From contig NC_073626.1 in assembly GCF_029407905.1 (NCBI RefSeq), forward strand, positions 83,169,482-83,233,481: 64,000 nt of DNA, written 5' to 3'. Numbering within the stretch: position 1 is the first letter of the stretch; the number at the start of each line of letters is the position of its first letter. This DNA comes from Bubalus kerabau. Lineage: Eukaryota > Chordata > Mammalia > Artiodactyla > Bovidae. Position numbers and translations under genes: made by a program. Positions 10,818 to 21,852 of the stretch are shown here, piece by piece. A model generated the notes under the pieces. It was not told the origin of the DNA, did not search any database, and saw only the letters and a list, made by a program, of their open reading frames with translations.

Positions 10818-11475
10818 AGGAGGCAGTTCTAAGATGGTGGAGGAATAGGACGGGGAGACCACTTTTTCCACCACATATTCATCAAAAGAACATTTGAACA
10901 CCGAGAAAATTCCACAAAACAACTTCTGAATGCTGGCAGAGGACATCAGGCATCCAGAAATGCAGCCCATTGTCTTCGAAAGGAGATGGAAAAGTCTTGA
11001 GGCTATTGTAAGAATAAGATTGAAAACCACAGGCAGAAGGCTTAAGTCCAAATCCTGAGAACACCTGAGAACTCCTGACTCCAGGGAACATTAATCGATA
11101 GAAGCTCATCAAAACGCCTCCAATCCTACACTGAAACGAAGCACCAACCCAAGGGCCAACAAGTTCCAGAGCAAGACATACCACACAAATTCTCCAACAA
11201 CACAGGAACATAGCCCTGAGCTTTAATATATAGGCTGCCCAAAGTCACACCAAACCCATTGACATCTCAAAACTCATTACTGGACACTTCATTGCACTCC
11301 AGAGAGAAGAAATCCAGCTCCACCCACCAGAACATAGACACAAGCTTCCCTAACCAGGAAACCTTGACAAGCCACCTGTCCAAACCCACCCACAGCAAAG
11401 AACCTCCACAATAAAGAGGAACCACAAACTGCCAGAATACAGAAAGGCCACCCCAAACACAGCAATATAAACAAG
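10818..11475 (+). other. L1 copy 2 5'UTR (short form)
   Basis: The first 150 bp ('ggcagttctaagatggtgga' onward) have no counterpart in the visible part of copy 1. From about 10970 the sequence follows copy 1 from about 2155, and it aligns closely from 11040 ('aggcttaagtccaaa'). The block that would correspond to copy 1 before 2155 is absent. Confidence 0.7.
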
Positions 11476-12382
11476 ATGAAAAGGTAGAGAAATATCCAGC
11501 AGGTAAAGGAACAGGATAAATGCCCACCAAACTAAACAAAAGAGGAAAAGATAGGGAATCTACCTGATAAAGAATTCTGAATAATGATAGTGAAAATGAT
11601 CCAAAACCTTGAAAACAAATTGGAGTTACAGATAAATAACCTGGAGACAAGGATTGAGAAGATGCAAGAAAGGTTTAACAAGGACCTAGAAGAAATAAAA
11701 AAGAGTCAATATATAATGAATAATGCAATAAATGAGATCAAAAACACTCTGGAGGGAGCCAAAAGTGGAATAAAGAAGGCAGAAGATAGGATAAATGAGG
11801 TAGAAGATAGAATGGTAGAAATAAATGAAACAGAGAGGAAAAAAGATAAACGAATTAAAAGAAATGAGGACAACTTCAGACACCTCTGGGACAATGTTAA
11901 ACGCCCCAACATCCAAATCTTAGGAGTCCCAGAAGAAGAAGACAAAAAGAAAGACCATGAGAAAATACTTGAGGAGATAATAGTTGAAAACGTCCCTAAA
12001 ATGGGGAAGAAAATAATCACCCAACTCCAAGAAACCCAGAGAGTCCCAAACAGGATAAACCCAAGGCAAAACACCCCAAGACACATATTAATCAAATTAA
12101 CAAAAAAACAAATATAAAAAGCAGCAAGGGAAAAATAACACACAAGGGATTCCCATAAGGATAACAGTTGATCTTTCAATAGAAACTCTTCAGGACAGAA
12201 GGGAATGGCAGGGCATATTTAAAGTGATGAAAGAAAATAACATACGGCCAAGATTACTGTACCCAGCAAGGATCTCATTCAAATATGAAGGAGAAATCAA
12301 AAGCTTTACAGACAAGTAAAAGCTGAGAGAATTCATCACCACCAAACCAGCTCTCCAACAAATGCTAGAGGATCTTCTCTAG
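11476..12382 (+). pseudogene. L1 copy 2 ORF1, degraded
   Basis: The ATG at 11476-11478 aligns with the ORF1 start of copy 1. It is followed by in-frame stops: TAG at codon 4 (CAG in copy 1), TAA in place of a GAA codon near 11539, and TGA in place of CGA near 11578. The coiled-coil and RRM parts (11584-12117) then read openly, with 'PNIQILGVPEEED'. A deletion near 12105-12115 removes part of the 'LTKIKHKEQIL' segment and shifts the frame. The TAG at 12380-12382 matches the normal end. It is non-coding now. Confidence 0.93.
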
Positions 12383-12433
12383 ACAGGAAACACAGAAAGG
12401 GTGTATAAACTCGAACCCAAAACAATAAAGTAA

Positions 12434-15400
12434 ATGGCAACGGGATCATACTTATCAATAATTACTTTAAATGTAAATGGGTTGAATGCCCCAACCAAAA
12501 GACAAAGACTGGCTGAATGGATACAAAAACAAGACCCTTATATATGTTGTCTACAAGAGACCCACCTTGAAACAAAGGACACATACAGGCTGAAAGTGAA
12601 GGGCTGGAAAAAGATACTCCATGCAAATAGAGACCAAAAGGAAGCAGGAGTAGCAATACTCATATCAGATAAAATAGACTTTAAAACAAAGGCTGTGTTG
12701 TGTAGTGTCTAAAGATGGACACTACATAATGATCAAGGGATCATCCAAGAAGAAGATATAACAATTTAAAATATATATTCACCCAACATAGGAGCACCAC
12801 AATATGTAAGACAAATGCTAACAAGTATGAAAGGGGAAATTAACAATAACACAATAATAGTGGGAGACTTTAATACTCCACTCACACCTATGGATAGATC
12901 AACTAAACAGAAAATTAACAAAGAAACACAAACTTTAAAAGATACAATAGACCAATTACACCTAATTGATACCTATAGGATATTTCACCCCAAAACAATG
13001 AATTTCACCTTTTTCTCAAGAGCACACGGAACCTTCTAGAGGATAGATCACATCCTGGGCCATAAATCTAGCCTTGTAAATTCAAAAAAATTGAAATCAT
13101 CCCAAGCATATTTTCTGACCACAATGCAGTAAGATTAGATCTCAATTACAGGAGAAAAACTATTAAAAATTCCAACATATGGAGGCTGAACAACACACTC
13201 CTGAATAACCAACAAATTACAGAAGAAATAAAAAAAGAAATTAAAATATGCATAGAAATGAATGAAAATGAAAACTAACAACCCAAAACCTATGGGACAC
13301 TGTAAAAGCAGTGCTAGGGGGAAGGTTCATAGCAGTACAGGCTTACCTCAAGAAACAAGAAAAAAGTCAAATAAATAACCTAACTGTACACCTAAAGCAA
13401 CTAGAAAAGGAAGAAATGAAGAACCCCAGGACTATTAGAAGGAGAGAAATCTTAAAAAATAGGGCAGAAATAAATGCAAAAGAGACCACAGCAAAATAAC
13501 AAAACCCAAAGCTGGTTCTTTGAGAAGATAAATAAAATTGAAAATCCATTAGCAAGACTCATCAAGAAACAAAGGGGAAAAAAACAAATCAACAAAATTA
13601 GAAATGAAAATGGAGAGATAACAACAGACAACACGGAAATACAAAGGATCATAAGAGATTATTATCAGAAACTATATGCGAATAAACCCACTCCAGTGTT
13701 CTTGCCTGGAGAATCCCAGGGACAGGGGAGCCTGGTGGGCTGCCGTCTATGAGGTCACACAGAGTTGGACACGACTGAAGCAACTTAGCAGCAGCAGCAG
13801 CAGCAGCAGCATATGCAAATAAAATGGACAACTTGGAAGAAATGGACAAATTCTTAGAAAAGTACAACTTTCCAAAACTGAGCCAGGAAGAAATAGAAAA
13901 TCTTAACAGACCCATCACAAGCACAGAAATTGAAACTGTAATCAGAAATCTTCCAACAGACAAAAGCCCAGGACCAGATGGCTTCACAGCTGAATTCTAC
14001 CAAAAATTTAGAGAAGAGCTAACACCTACCCTACTCAAACTCTTCCAGAAAAGTGCAGAGGAAGGTAAACTTCCAAACTCATTCTATGAGGCCACCATCA
14101 CCCTAATACCAAAACCCGACAAAGATGCCACAAAAAAAGAAAACTACAGGTCAATATCACTGATGAATATAGATTCAAAAATTGTTAACAAAATTATAGC
14201 AAACAGAATCCAACAACACATTAAAAAGATCATACACCATGACCAAGTGGGCTTTATCGCAGGGATGCAAAGATTCTTCAATATCCATAAATCAATCAAT
14301 GTAATACACCATATTAACAAATTGAAAGATAAAAACCATATGATTGTCTCAATAGATGCAGAGAAAGCCTTTGACAAAATTCAACATCCATTTATGATAA
14401 AAACCCTCCAGAAAGCAGGCATAGAAAGAACATACCTCAACATAATAAAAGCTATATATGACAAACCCACAGCAAACAATATCCTCAATGGAGAAAAAAT
14501 GAAAGCATTCCCCCTAAAGTCAGGAACAAGACATGGGTGCCCATTTTCACCACTACTATTCAACATAGTTTTGGAAGTTTTGGCCACAGCAATCAGAGCA
14601 GAAAAAGAAATAAAAGGAATCCAGATTGGAAAAGAAGAAATAAAACTCTCACTGTTTGCAGATGACATGATCCTCTACACAGAAAACCCTAAAGACCCCA
14701 CCAGAAAATTACTAGAGCTAATCAATGAATATAGAAAAGTTTCAGGATATAAAATCAACACACAGAAATCCGTTGCATTTCTATACACTAACAATGAGAA
14801 AACTGAAAGAGAAATTAAGGAAACAATTCCATTCATCACTGCAACGAAAAGAATAAAATACTTAGGAATATATCTACCTAAAGAAACTAAAGACCTATAT
14901 ATAGAAAACTATAAAACACTGGTGAAATAAATCAGTGAGGACACAAATAGATGGAGAAATATACCGTGTTCATGAATCAGAAGAATCAATATAGTGAAAA
15001 TGAGTATACTACCCAAAGCAATCTATAGATTCAATGCAATCCCTATCAAGCTACCAACGATATTTTTCAGAGAACTAGAACAAATATTTCACAATTTGTT
15101 TGGAAATACAAAAAACCTCGAATAGCCAAAGCAATTTTGAGAAAGAAGAATGGAACTAGAGGAATCAACCTGCCTGACTTCAGGCTCTACTACAAAGCCA
15201 CAGTCATCAAGACAGTATGGTACTGGCACAAAGACAGAAATATAGATCAATGGAACAAAATAGAAAGCCCAGAGATAAATCCATGCACTTATGGACACCT
15301 TATCTTTGACAAAGGAGGCAAGAATATACAATGGATTAAAGACAATCTCTTTAACAAGTGGTGCTGGGAAAACTGGTCAACCACTTGTAAAAGAATGAAA

Positions 15401-16362
15401 CTAGAACACTGTCTAACACCATACACAAAAATAAACTCAAAATGGATTAAAGATCTAAACGTAAGACCAGAAACTATAAAACTCCTAGAGGAAAACATAG
15501 GCAAAACACTCTCCGACATACATCACATCAGGATCCTCTATGACCCACCTCCCAGAATATTGGAAATAAAAGCAAAAATAAACAAATGGGACCTAATTAA
15601 AATTAAAAGCTTCTGCACAACAAAGAAAACTATAAGCAAGGTGAAAAGACATGGGAGAAAATAATAGCAAACAAAGCAACAAAGAATTAACCTCAAAAAT
15701 ATACAAGCAACTCCTGTAGCTCAATTCCAGAAAAACAAATGACCCAATCAAAAAGTGGGCCAAAGAAATAAACAGACATTTCTCCAAAGAAGACATACAG
15801 ATGGCTAACAAACACATGGAAAGATGCTCAACATCACTCATTATCAGAGAAATGCCACAAAACCACAATGAGGTACCATTTCATGCCAGTCAGAATGGCT
15901 GCTATCCAAAAGTCTACAGGCAATAAATACTGGAGAGGGGGTGGAGAAAAGGGAACCCTCTTACACTGTTGGTGGGAATGCAAACTAGTACAGCCACTAT
16001 GGAGAACAGTGTGGAGATTCCTTAAAAAACTGGAAACAGAACTGTCATATGACTCAGCAATCCCACTGCTGGACATACATACTGTGGAAACCAGAATTGA
16101 AAGAGACACGTGTACCCCAATGTTCATCGCAGCACTGTTTATAATAGCCAGGACATGGAAGCAACCTAGATGTCCATCAGCAGATGAATGGATAAGAAAG
16201 CTGTGGTACATATACACAATGGAGTATTACTCAGCCATTAAAAAGAATACATTTGAATCAGTTCTAATGAGGTGGATGAAACTGGAGCCTATTATACAGA
16301 GTGAAGTAAGCCAGAAAGAAAAACACCAATACAGTATACTAATGCATATATATGGAATTTAG
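12434..16362 (+). pseudogene. L1 copy 2 ORF2, degraded and SINE-interrupted
   Basis: The frame starts with an endonuclease N-terminus like copy 1. It breaks near 12700 (replaced sequence and frameshift), near 13030-13075, at 13280-13310 and near 13495. A Bov-A2 interrupts it at 13687-13810. The longest open part, 13824-14930, holds the RT core with an intact FADD (14655-14666) and ends at TAA 14928-14930, where copy 1 has GAA. A small deletion follows near 15655. The C-terminal part ends at the normal stop, 16360-16362. At the codon where copies 1 and 3 have TAA after FADD, this copy has GAA. Confidence 0.94.
13674..13823 (+). mobile_element. Bov-A2-type SINE with (AGC)n tail inside L1 copy 2
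   Basis: The 5'-truncated SINE at 13687-13810 runs from 'cccactccagtgttcttgcc' to a tail of about eight AGC units (13787-13810). It is flanked by 'atatgcgaataaa' (13674-13686) and 'atatgcaaataaa' (13811-13823), a 13 bp target-site duplication with one substitution. It inserted after the L1 did. Confidence 0.93.
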
Positions 16363-16709
16363 AAAGATGGTAACAATAACCCTGTATGAGAGACAGCAAG
16401 AGACACAGATGTATAGAATAGTCTTTTGGACTCTGTGGGAGAGGGCGAGGAGGGGATGATATGGGAGAATGGCATTGAAACATGTAAATTATCACATGTG
16501 AAACGAATCACCAGTCCAGGTTCAATGCATGATACAGGGTGCTCAGGGCTGGTGCACTGGGATGACCTAGAGGGATGGGATGGGGAGAGAGGTGGGAAGG
16601 AGGTTGAGGATGGGGAACACATGTACACCCATAGCGGATTCATGTCAATGTATGGCAAAACCAATACAATATTGTAAAGTAAAATAAATAAATAAAACTG
16701 GAAAAAAAT
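16363..16709 (+). other. L1 copy 2 3'UTR and first A-rich tail
   Basis: This is the bovine L1 3'UTR with its G-rich block at 16560-16610 and the terminal 'ccaatacaatattgtaaagt'. An AAAT-rich tail of about 30 bp follows (16680-16709). Transcription evidently ran past this end. Confidence 0.85.
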
Positions 16710-16816
16710 ATTGTTGATCTGGGTGTGTATTATGAGAGAGAGCTGCAGTCCTAGTCTATCTCTGGTACTTACAAGTCACATAACCTTGGCAAACTTAAAA
16801 AAATAAATAAATAAAA
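16710..16816 (+). other. 3' transduced sequence with second A-rich tail
   Basis: About 87 bp of non-L1 sequence (16710-16796) is followed by an A-rich tail (16797-16816), and then by the right target-site duplication 'taaaaagcagag' at 16817-16828. Part of it ('cacataaccttggcaaactt') resembles a MIR SINE core, as expected of ordinary genomic DNA that once lay downstream of the source L1. Confidence 0.8.
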
Positions 16817-16828
16817 TAAAAAGCAGAG

Positions 16829-17310
16829 TCATTACTTTGCCAACAAAGGTCCGTCTAGTCAAGGCTATGGTTTTTTCAGTGGTCATGTATGGATGTGAGA
16901 GTTGGACCATAAAGAAAGCTGAGCACTGAAAAATGATGCTTTTGAACTGTGGTGTTGAAGAAGACTCTGGGGAGCCCCTTGGACTACAAGGAGATCCAAC
17001 CAGTCCATCCTAAAGGAGATAAGTCCTGAATGTTCATTGGAAGGACTGATGTTGAAGCTGAAACTCCAATACTTTGGCCATCTGATGCAAAGAGCTGACT
17101 TATTGGAAAAGCCCCTGATGCTGGGAAAGATTAAAGGCAGGAGGAGAAGGGGACGACAGAGGATGAGATGGTTGGATGGTATCACTGACTCAATGGACAT
17201 GGGTTTGGGTGGACTGTGGGAGTTGGTGATGGACAGGGAGGCCTGGCATGCTGCGGTTCATGGGGTCGCAGAGTCGGACACAACTGGGTGACTGAACTGA
17301 ACTGAACTGA
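16829..17310 (+). mobile_element. BovB 3' part, right piece
   Basis: This continues the BovB split at 10817. It holds pol C-terminal coding sequence ('MLKLKLQYFGHLM' frame at 17037-17291, then 'RRRRGRQRMRWLDGITDSMD'), ending in the (TGAAC)n-type terminus. The old L1 3'UTR resumes at 17311. Confidence 0.92.
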
Positions 17311-17410
17311 TGGCTGATTTATGTTGATGTATGGCAGAAGTCATCACAATATGGTAAAGTAATTATCCTCCAATTAAAAATAAAATTTAAATAAAAATAA
17401 AAAATAAAGA
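17311..17410 (+). mobile_element. Older L1 3' end, right part
   Basis: 'ggctgatttatgttgatgta', then 'aattatcctccaattaaaaa' and an A-rich tail to about 17410. It completes the L1 3'UTR begun at 10716. Confidence 0.75.
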
Positions 17411-18051
17411 AGATAGTTAACCTACTTCAAGTAACACACAAAATAATAAAGAAAATAAATATACAAGAAATAATTGATATTAGAATAATATATCCCTATT
17501 AAGTAATATACTAAGTACTAAGGGAGTCTAAAGAATGTGCAAAAAATGAACTTGAAGGTATCATGGAGGGCTTTGGAGAAAGGAAGATATTTAAACAATG
17601 TTTTGAAAGAAAAACATGAATTTAGCAGATGGAAATGAAAATAAGTTTGTTCAAAGAGAGTGAACTGCAATGTGCTAAAATAAGAAAAATGGCAAATTGA
17701 AAGGATCATAAGAAGCCTATCATGCAGGAATGGGAAATGGCACAGTGAGGCGTCTGTATAGTTTTGTAAGAGGCATATAATAAAGAATTTTGTAAAAGAC
17801 AAAACAAACAATCAAAAAAGGATGCATTCTGAGCATCCACCCAGTGATGAGATCCACTGGCTGCCATCAGAGACAGCCCAAGTACATCCTCGGTGGATGT
17901 TGTCACCGTATTTGAGATTATTTTTGCATTCAGCGTGTCAGGAGACTTGGCATTATTGTGCAGAATAACTGTTTTCTATTCATTTTATCATATTCTTTGT
18001 CTCAACAAGTTCATTTTGACAATGTTCTCTACCTCTAACTTTCAGCCTCCT
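17411..18051. other. Non-repetitive-looking AT-rich DNA
   Basis: I recognise no gene, RNA or repeat family. Open frames are short and lack protein character. Confidence 0.5.
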
Positions 18052-18206
18052 ATAGAATCAGATGGCATTACCGACTCAATGAATATAAGTTTGAGCAAGC
18101 TCTGGGAACTGGTGATGGACAAGGAAGCCTGGCGTGCTGCAATACATGGAGTTGCAAAGAGTTGGACGTAAATAAGTGACTGAACTGAACTGAACTGATA
18201 GAATCA
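18052..18206 (+). mobile_element. Very short BovB 3' end with target-site duplication
   Basis: 137 bp of the BovB end (18061-18197) includes the 'LWELVMDKEAWRAAIHGVAKSWT' coding remnant and a (TGAAC)n tail. It is flanked by 'atagaatca' at 18052-18060 and 18198-18206. Confidence 0.9.
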
Positions 18207-19133
18207 ATGAACTAATTATCCATTTGTGTTTAAATATTACATCCCTCTATCTCACAGAATGGGCATCAGTCAAGGCCACACTGCACTATTGTACTTCTTC
18301 TCAGATTCTTTCCTCAGTACCGGAAATATGTATTACTTAAACTTAGGGCAAAAAGCAGACTTCAAGATGGTACTTTGTAAAATCATTATAGAGGCAAGGA
18401 TGGACTCCTGAGTTTAATCCCAGTCTTCCTGTTTCATTGCATATCTTTGTTTAGAGTCACTTAATGTTGCTTCATCCATTTGCCTCAAATAAATGCACTA
18501 CTATTTTTCCTATAAATTATTTGAAGTTGCATCTTCACAGAAATTCTCATGTGAAATCTCTAGAGAAATAATTATTCAGTGAATTAATTTCATTCTTATG
18601 GTAGAGGAAATCATTATTGAGAGGAAAACAACTCAGAGCAAGAAGTCCTCTTATTTACTGAGCCAATTATTTATTATTTCTGCTTGCTGCTTAACATGCA
18701 TTGCTTTTCATAGCCCTTACTATGTGTCATAAGGATAGTTATGTTTTGCCTCTATATGAAGGATAAGGAGATTGAGCCATAGAGACATAGAAAGGTTCGA
18801 TATTTTGCCCAACATTACACAAGTAAGACATAGAAAAACTTATGTTGAACCTAAGTATGTTTGATTTCAATGCTTGATTATGCTATGGTGTCTTATAAAG
18901 CAAATGTTTCCAAAGCTCACTGGCTGTGAAAAAACCTTCAGATTTCCAAGTTTGATCCAAGTCATATACCCACTGGATAACATATTCATAGTATGATACT
19001 TGGAAATCTATACTTAAAAAAAAGTCTCCTGGTCAGTGTTAGGGTCCACTGTTTTGAAGGATATATAAGGTATTACGGTTATCCACAGCTCTGTAACTTA
19101 TTTTACTATTAAGTACTGTCTGAATATTGTAAG
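18207..19133. other. Sparse DNA with a MIR remnant
   Basis: Near 18760-18890 a reverse-oriented MIR is recognisable from 'aaggataaggagattgagcc' and 'cccaacattacacaagtaa'. The rest shows nothing I can name. Confidence 0.5.
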
Positions 19134-19260
19134 AGTGATGGTTTTAGTTGTGGCACACAGACTTAGTTGCCCCATGACATGTGGGATCTACCCGGACGAG
19201 GGTCAAACCCATGCCCCCTGCATTGACCACTTTAGCCACTGAACCACCAGGTATGTCCTA
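19134..19260 (-). mobile_element. CHR-type tRNA-derived SINE (cetartiodactyl)
   Basis: In reverse orientation, 'ccatgacatgtgggatctac', then 'gagggtcaaacccatgcccc' and 'gccactgaaccaccaggtat'. This is the pattern of the old tRNA-headed CHR SINEs of whales and ruminants. It is about 125 bp long, diverged, and shows no clear target-site duplication. Confidence 0.7.
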
Positions 19261-20813
19261 AAGAATTACAGTTTTAAGGACATTTGAGCTCTAGTAGACA
19301 ACATTAATCTACATGAAGAAAGCAGAGATAGATAATCTGATTTATGGTGGTTGCTAAGGAAATTATTCCATATATACTACAAAAAATTAGTAGCCAGACA
19401 TTGTTTCAGAGAGGAGTAATTGTTTTACAGTCTCCTTTATACAACCTAAGTAAATAAAATATCTTGATTAACTACTAGTGACAGTTATTGTGCTATTATA
19501 TAATTCATGATCTATAAATGTGTGTTTAAGAACATAAAACGTAAGTTTCCACTACTTGTTTCCAGCATAATTCACTTCACAACTAAAAGAACTTAGTAAT
19601 TCAACTATAAATGATTTATGAAAATGGTCTCTTCTACCTCTACAATGTGTAAGGAAATCACAAGTAGAAGTGGCTGGTATATGTTCTAATGGGATCCTCA
19701 TTTAGGATCCAATGTTCCTCAAGTTATGACAGTCTTCCTAGTATGTGCACATATGCATACTGTTTGAATAGGTTAGAGTTTAGCAGTTAGAGGGGAGTCC
19801 TGAGGTACATGAGAACACCTGCTCTTCCACTTTCAAGAATTCTTATCATCATAGTTTTCATCATGGGCTGCATAGAGTCCCAAAGAAAGTATACCATCCC
19901 CAAAAGAAAGTTTAGAAAGCCTTCTAACAGTTGACCCTTTCTTTGTCAAAGCTTCTTGATATGGAAGGTTTTCTTCCTAAGTTAATACTGAGTTAACCCA
20001 GATTAAATAATAGCGAGAAGCAGCCACCACTCCCAAAGACTAGAGGGCCTAATAGAAAAAGAGGTGAAGTTATAAGACGTCAAACTGCCACAACAACAGT
20101 ACTTCGTAAATGCTACTGATATTCAGATTTTACACATAATGAAACTGAAGCACACAAATTACTTAATCAAGCTCACTTGTATCACATTGCAAGTAAAGAG
20201 TCAAGTCAAAATTTGAACCAAAGCATTATGATCCTGGGATGACAAGCACTAGCCAATAGGGATATCAATTTGAGTTTCCCAGACTCTAACTGTATTGTTA
20301 AATTTCATTTCTCTATTGTCCTTCCTTATTTCATCTAATAATCCAATAATTGCTTACACTATACATAAAAAAAACATAGAGCCACATTTTTCATCTGTGT
20401 ACCATAAACACACACTTTTGACTACACATGGTTTTGCCTCATTGAATCAAAAGGAAAAAATCAAAATCTTCTGTTTGTTATTGATAGAAGTGTTTATCTA
20501 ACAATTTCAACCATGGCAAGTATGCCATAATCAATGAAAAGCAATTAGAAAAGCACAATGCAAAGCAGCCCAGCTTTCAGAACATCAATGGGCCCCTTTC
20601 CCATGGAGCTATTTAATGTTGATTTTTCAAATTACATGGAACACAAAAATAGAATAAGAAGAGTTCAGTAATTTTTTAGAATGATAGGATGTATATTTAT
20701 TTTCTAACAAATCTTTTCTAGAGACTGGGTATTCTTTATCATTAAAAACATGGCTCAGTGTCGACACAGAGACTTAGAGTAGATCAAAACATATCCTAAA
20801 TAGTTCCTTCACA
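19261..20813. other. Sparse DNA with a MIR remnant
   Basis: A reverse-oriented MIR core lies at about 20125-20240 ('aatgaaactgaagcacacaa', 'ttgaaccaaagcattatgat'). Otherwise I see no recognisable gene or element. Confidence 0.5.
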
Positions 20814-21050
20814 TACATTATTTAGGGCTTCCTAGGTGGCGTTAATGCTAAAGAACCTTCATTCCAATGCAGGAGACAAAAGAGACACATGTTTGATCCC
20901 AGGGTCCAGAATATCCCCTGGAGGAAGGCACTCAAGTATTACTGCCTGGAGAATCCCATGGACAGAAAAGCCTAACAAACTGCAGTCCACAGGATTGCAA
21001 AGAGTTTGACATGAGTGAAGGGACTTAGCTCGCATGCTCTGTACATTATT
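20814..21050 (+). mobile_element. Bov-tA SINE with target-site duplication
   Basis: A diverged forward Bov-tA (about 20823-21041) has a tRNA-like head ('cttcctaggtggcg') and the Bov-A body ('gcctggagaatcccatggac'). The flanking repeat 'tacattatt' occurs at 20814-20822 and 21042-21050. Confidence 0.85.
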
Positions 21051-21068
21051 AATGGATGAGACAAAGAG

Positions 21069-21107
21069 AGTTGACATATTTCCATCAAAGTTGACATATT
21101 TCCATCA
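21069..21107. repeat. 19-20 bp tandem duplication
   Basis: 'agttgacatatttccatca' occurs twice in direct tandem, at 21069-21087 and 21089-21107. It is a small local duplication outside any recognised element. Confidence 0.9.
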
Positions 21108-21852
21108 CTCAGCAAACCTGGCACAAGCAGCCTATCAGTAAATACTGCTAAACAACTAGAAAGGTAAAGCTGACAACTATTTTTGACTTTTTTCATACTC
21201 TCCTGAATATTTTTAAGAAAACAGCAACAATCAGAAAAGATCAAAATCTGTGATTGTCTTTTTGACATTTATGAGAGTAAGAATTCCTCTTCATTAAAAA
21301 TAAAAATTAACCAGAAAACTCAAATGCTAAATAATAAGTAAAATAATAATAAACATAATTTTTACAAAATCACAGAATGGCATATAGGTTAAAAAAAAGG
21401 AAAACAAAATATTTTCTAGAATTATTTGTATTCTAAGTATTTATTTAAGTAAAAAGTTTAAAAATATATACATTTTTAGCATGGCAGAAACTACCAGGCC
21501 TGAACCTCAGTCAAAGATTCAAACTACATGAAAGTATTTTAGAAAACAAATTCAGCAAGGCAAGCCGAAAATAAGCTTCATCTTTTGCACATTAGTTAAG
21601 ACCAGAGATTTCAACAAATTAAACGGCCTTTCTAAAACACGAAGAGATTCAGGAGCTGTTCTGACTGACAGGATACAGATGCTATAAGAAAGGAGATGTG
21701 GAAGCAATTTAGTCATGAAATTGAGGAAGAAACACACAATAGTTCATGTTTGAATCCAGAGAAAAATGAATCATAGAGAACGTGTATTCAATCTGTGCAA
21801 CTTTCACTCTCCCACTTCTTTAATGGGAATCTCAGAAAATAGTATCAGTTGT
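21108..21852. other. Non-repetitive-looking AT-rich DNA
   Basis: I recognise no gene or repeat. The frame at 21552-21737 on the minus strand has no family resemblance. Confidence 0.5.

Larger units (their letters stand above)
10818..16816 (+). mobile_element. L1 copy 2, near complete but with shortened 5'UTR, plus 3' transduction
   Basis: This is an L1 bounded by the 12 bp direct repeats 10806-10817 and 16817-16828. It starts with an L1-like 'aagatggtggagg' 5' end, but only about 650 bp precede ORF1, against more than 2650 bp in copy 1. Homology to copy 1 resumes at about 10970 (copy 1 position about 2155). ORF1 (11476-12382) and ORF2 (12434-16362) are both broken. A Bov-A2 SINE sits in ORF2. 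Beyond its own A-rich tail (about 16680-16709) it carries about 88 bp of foreign sequence and a second A-rich tail. Confidence 0.93.
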
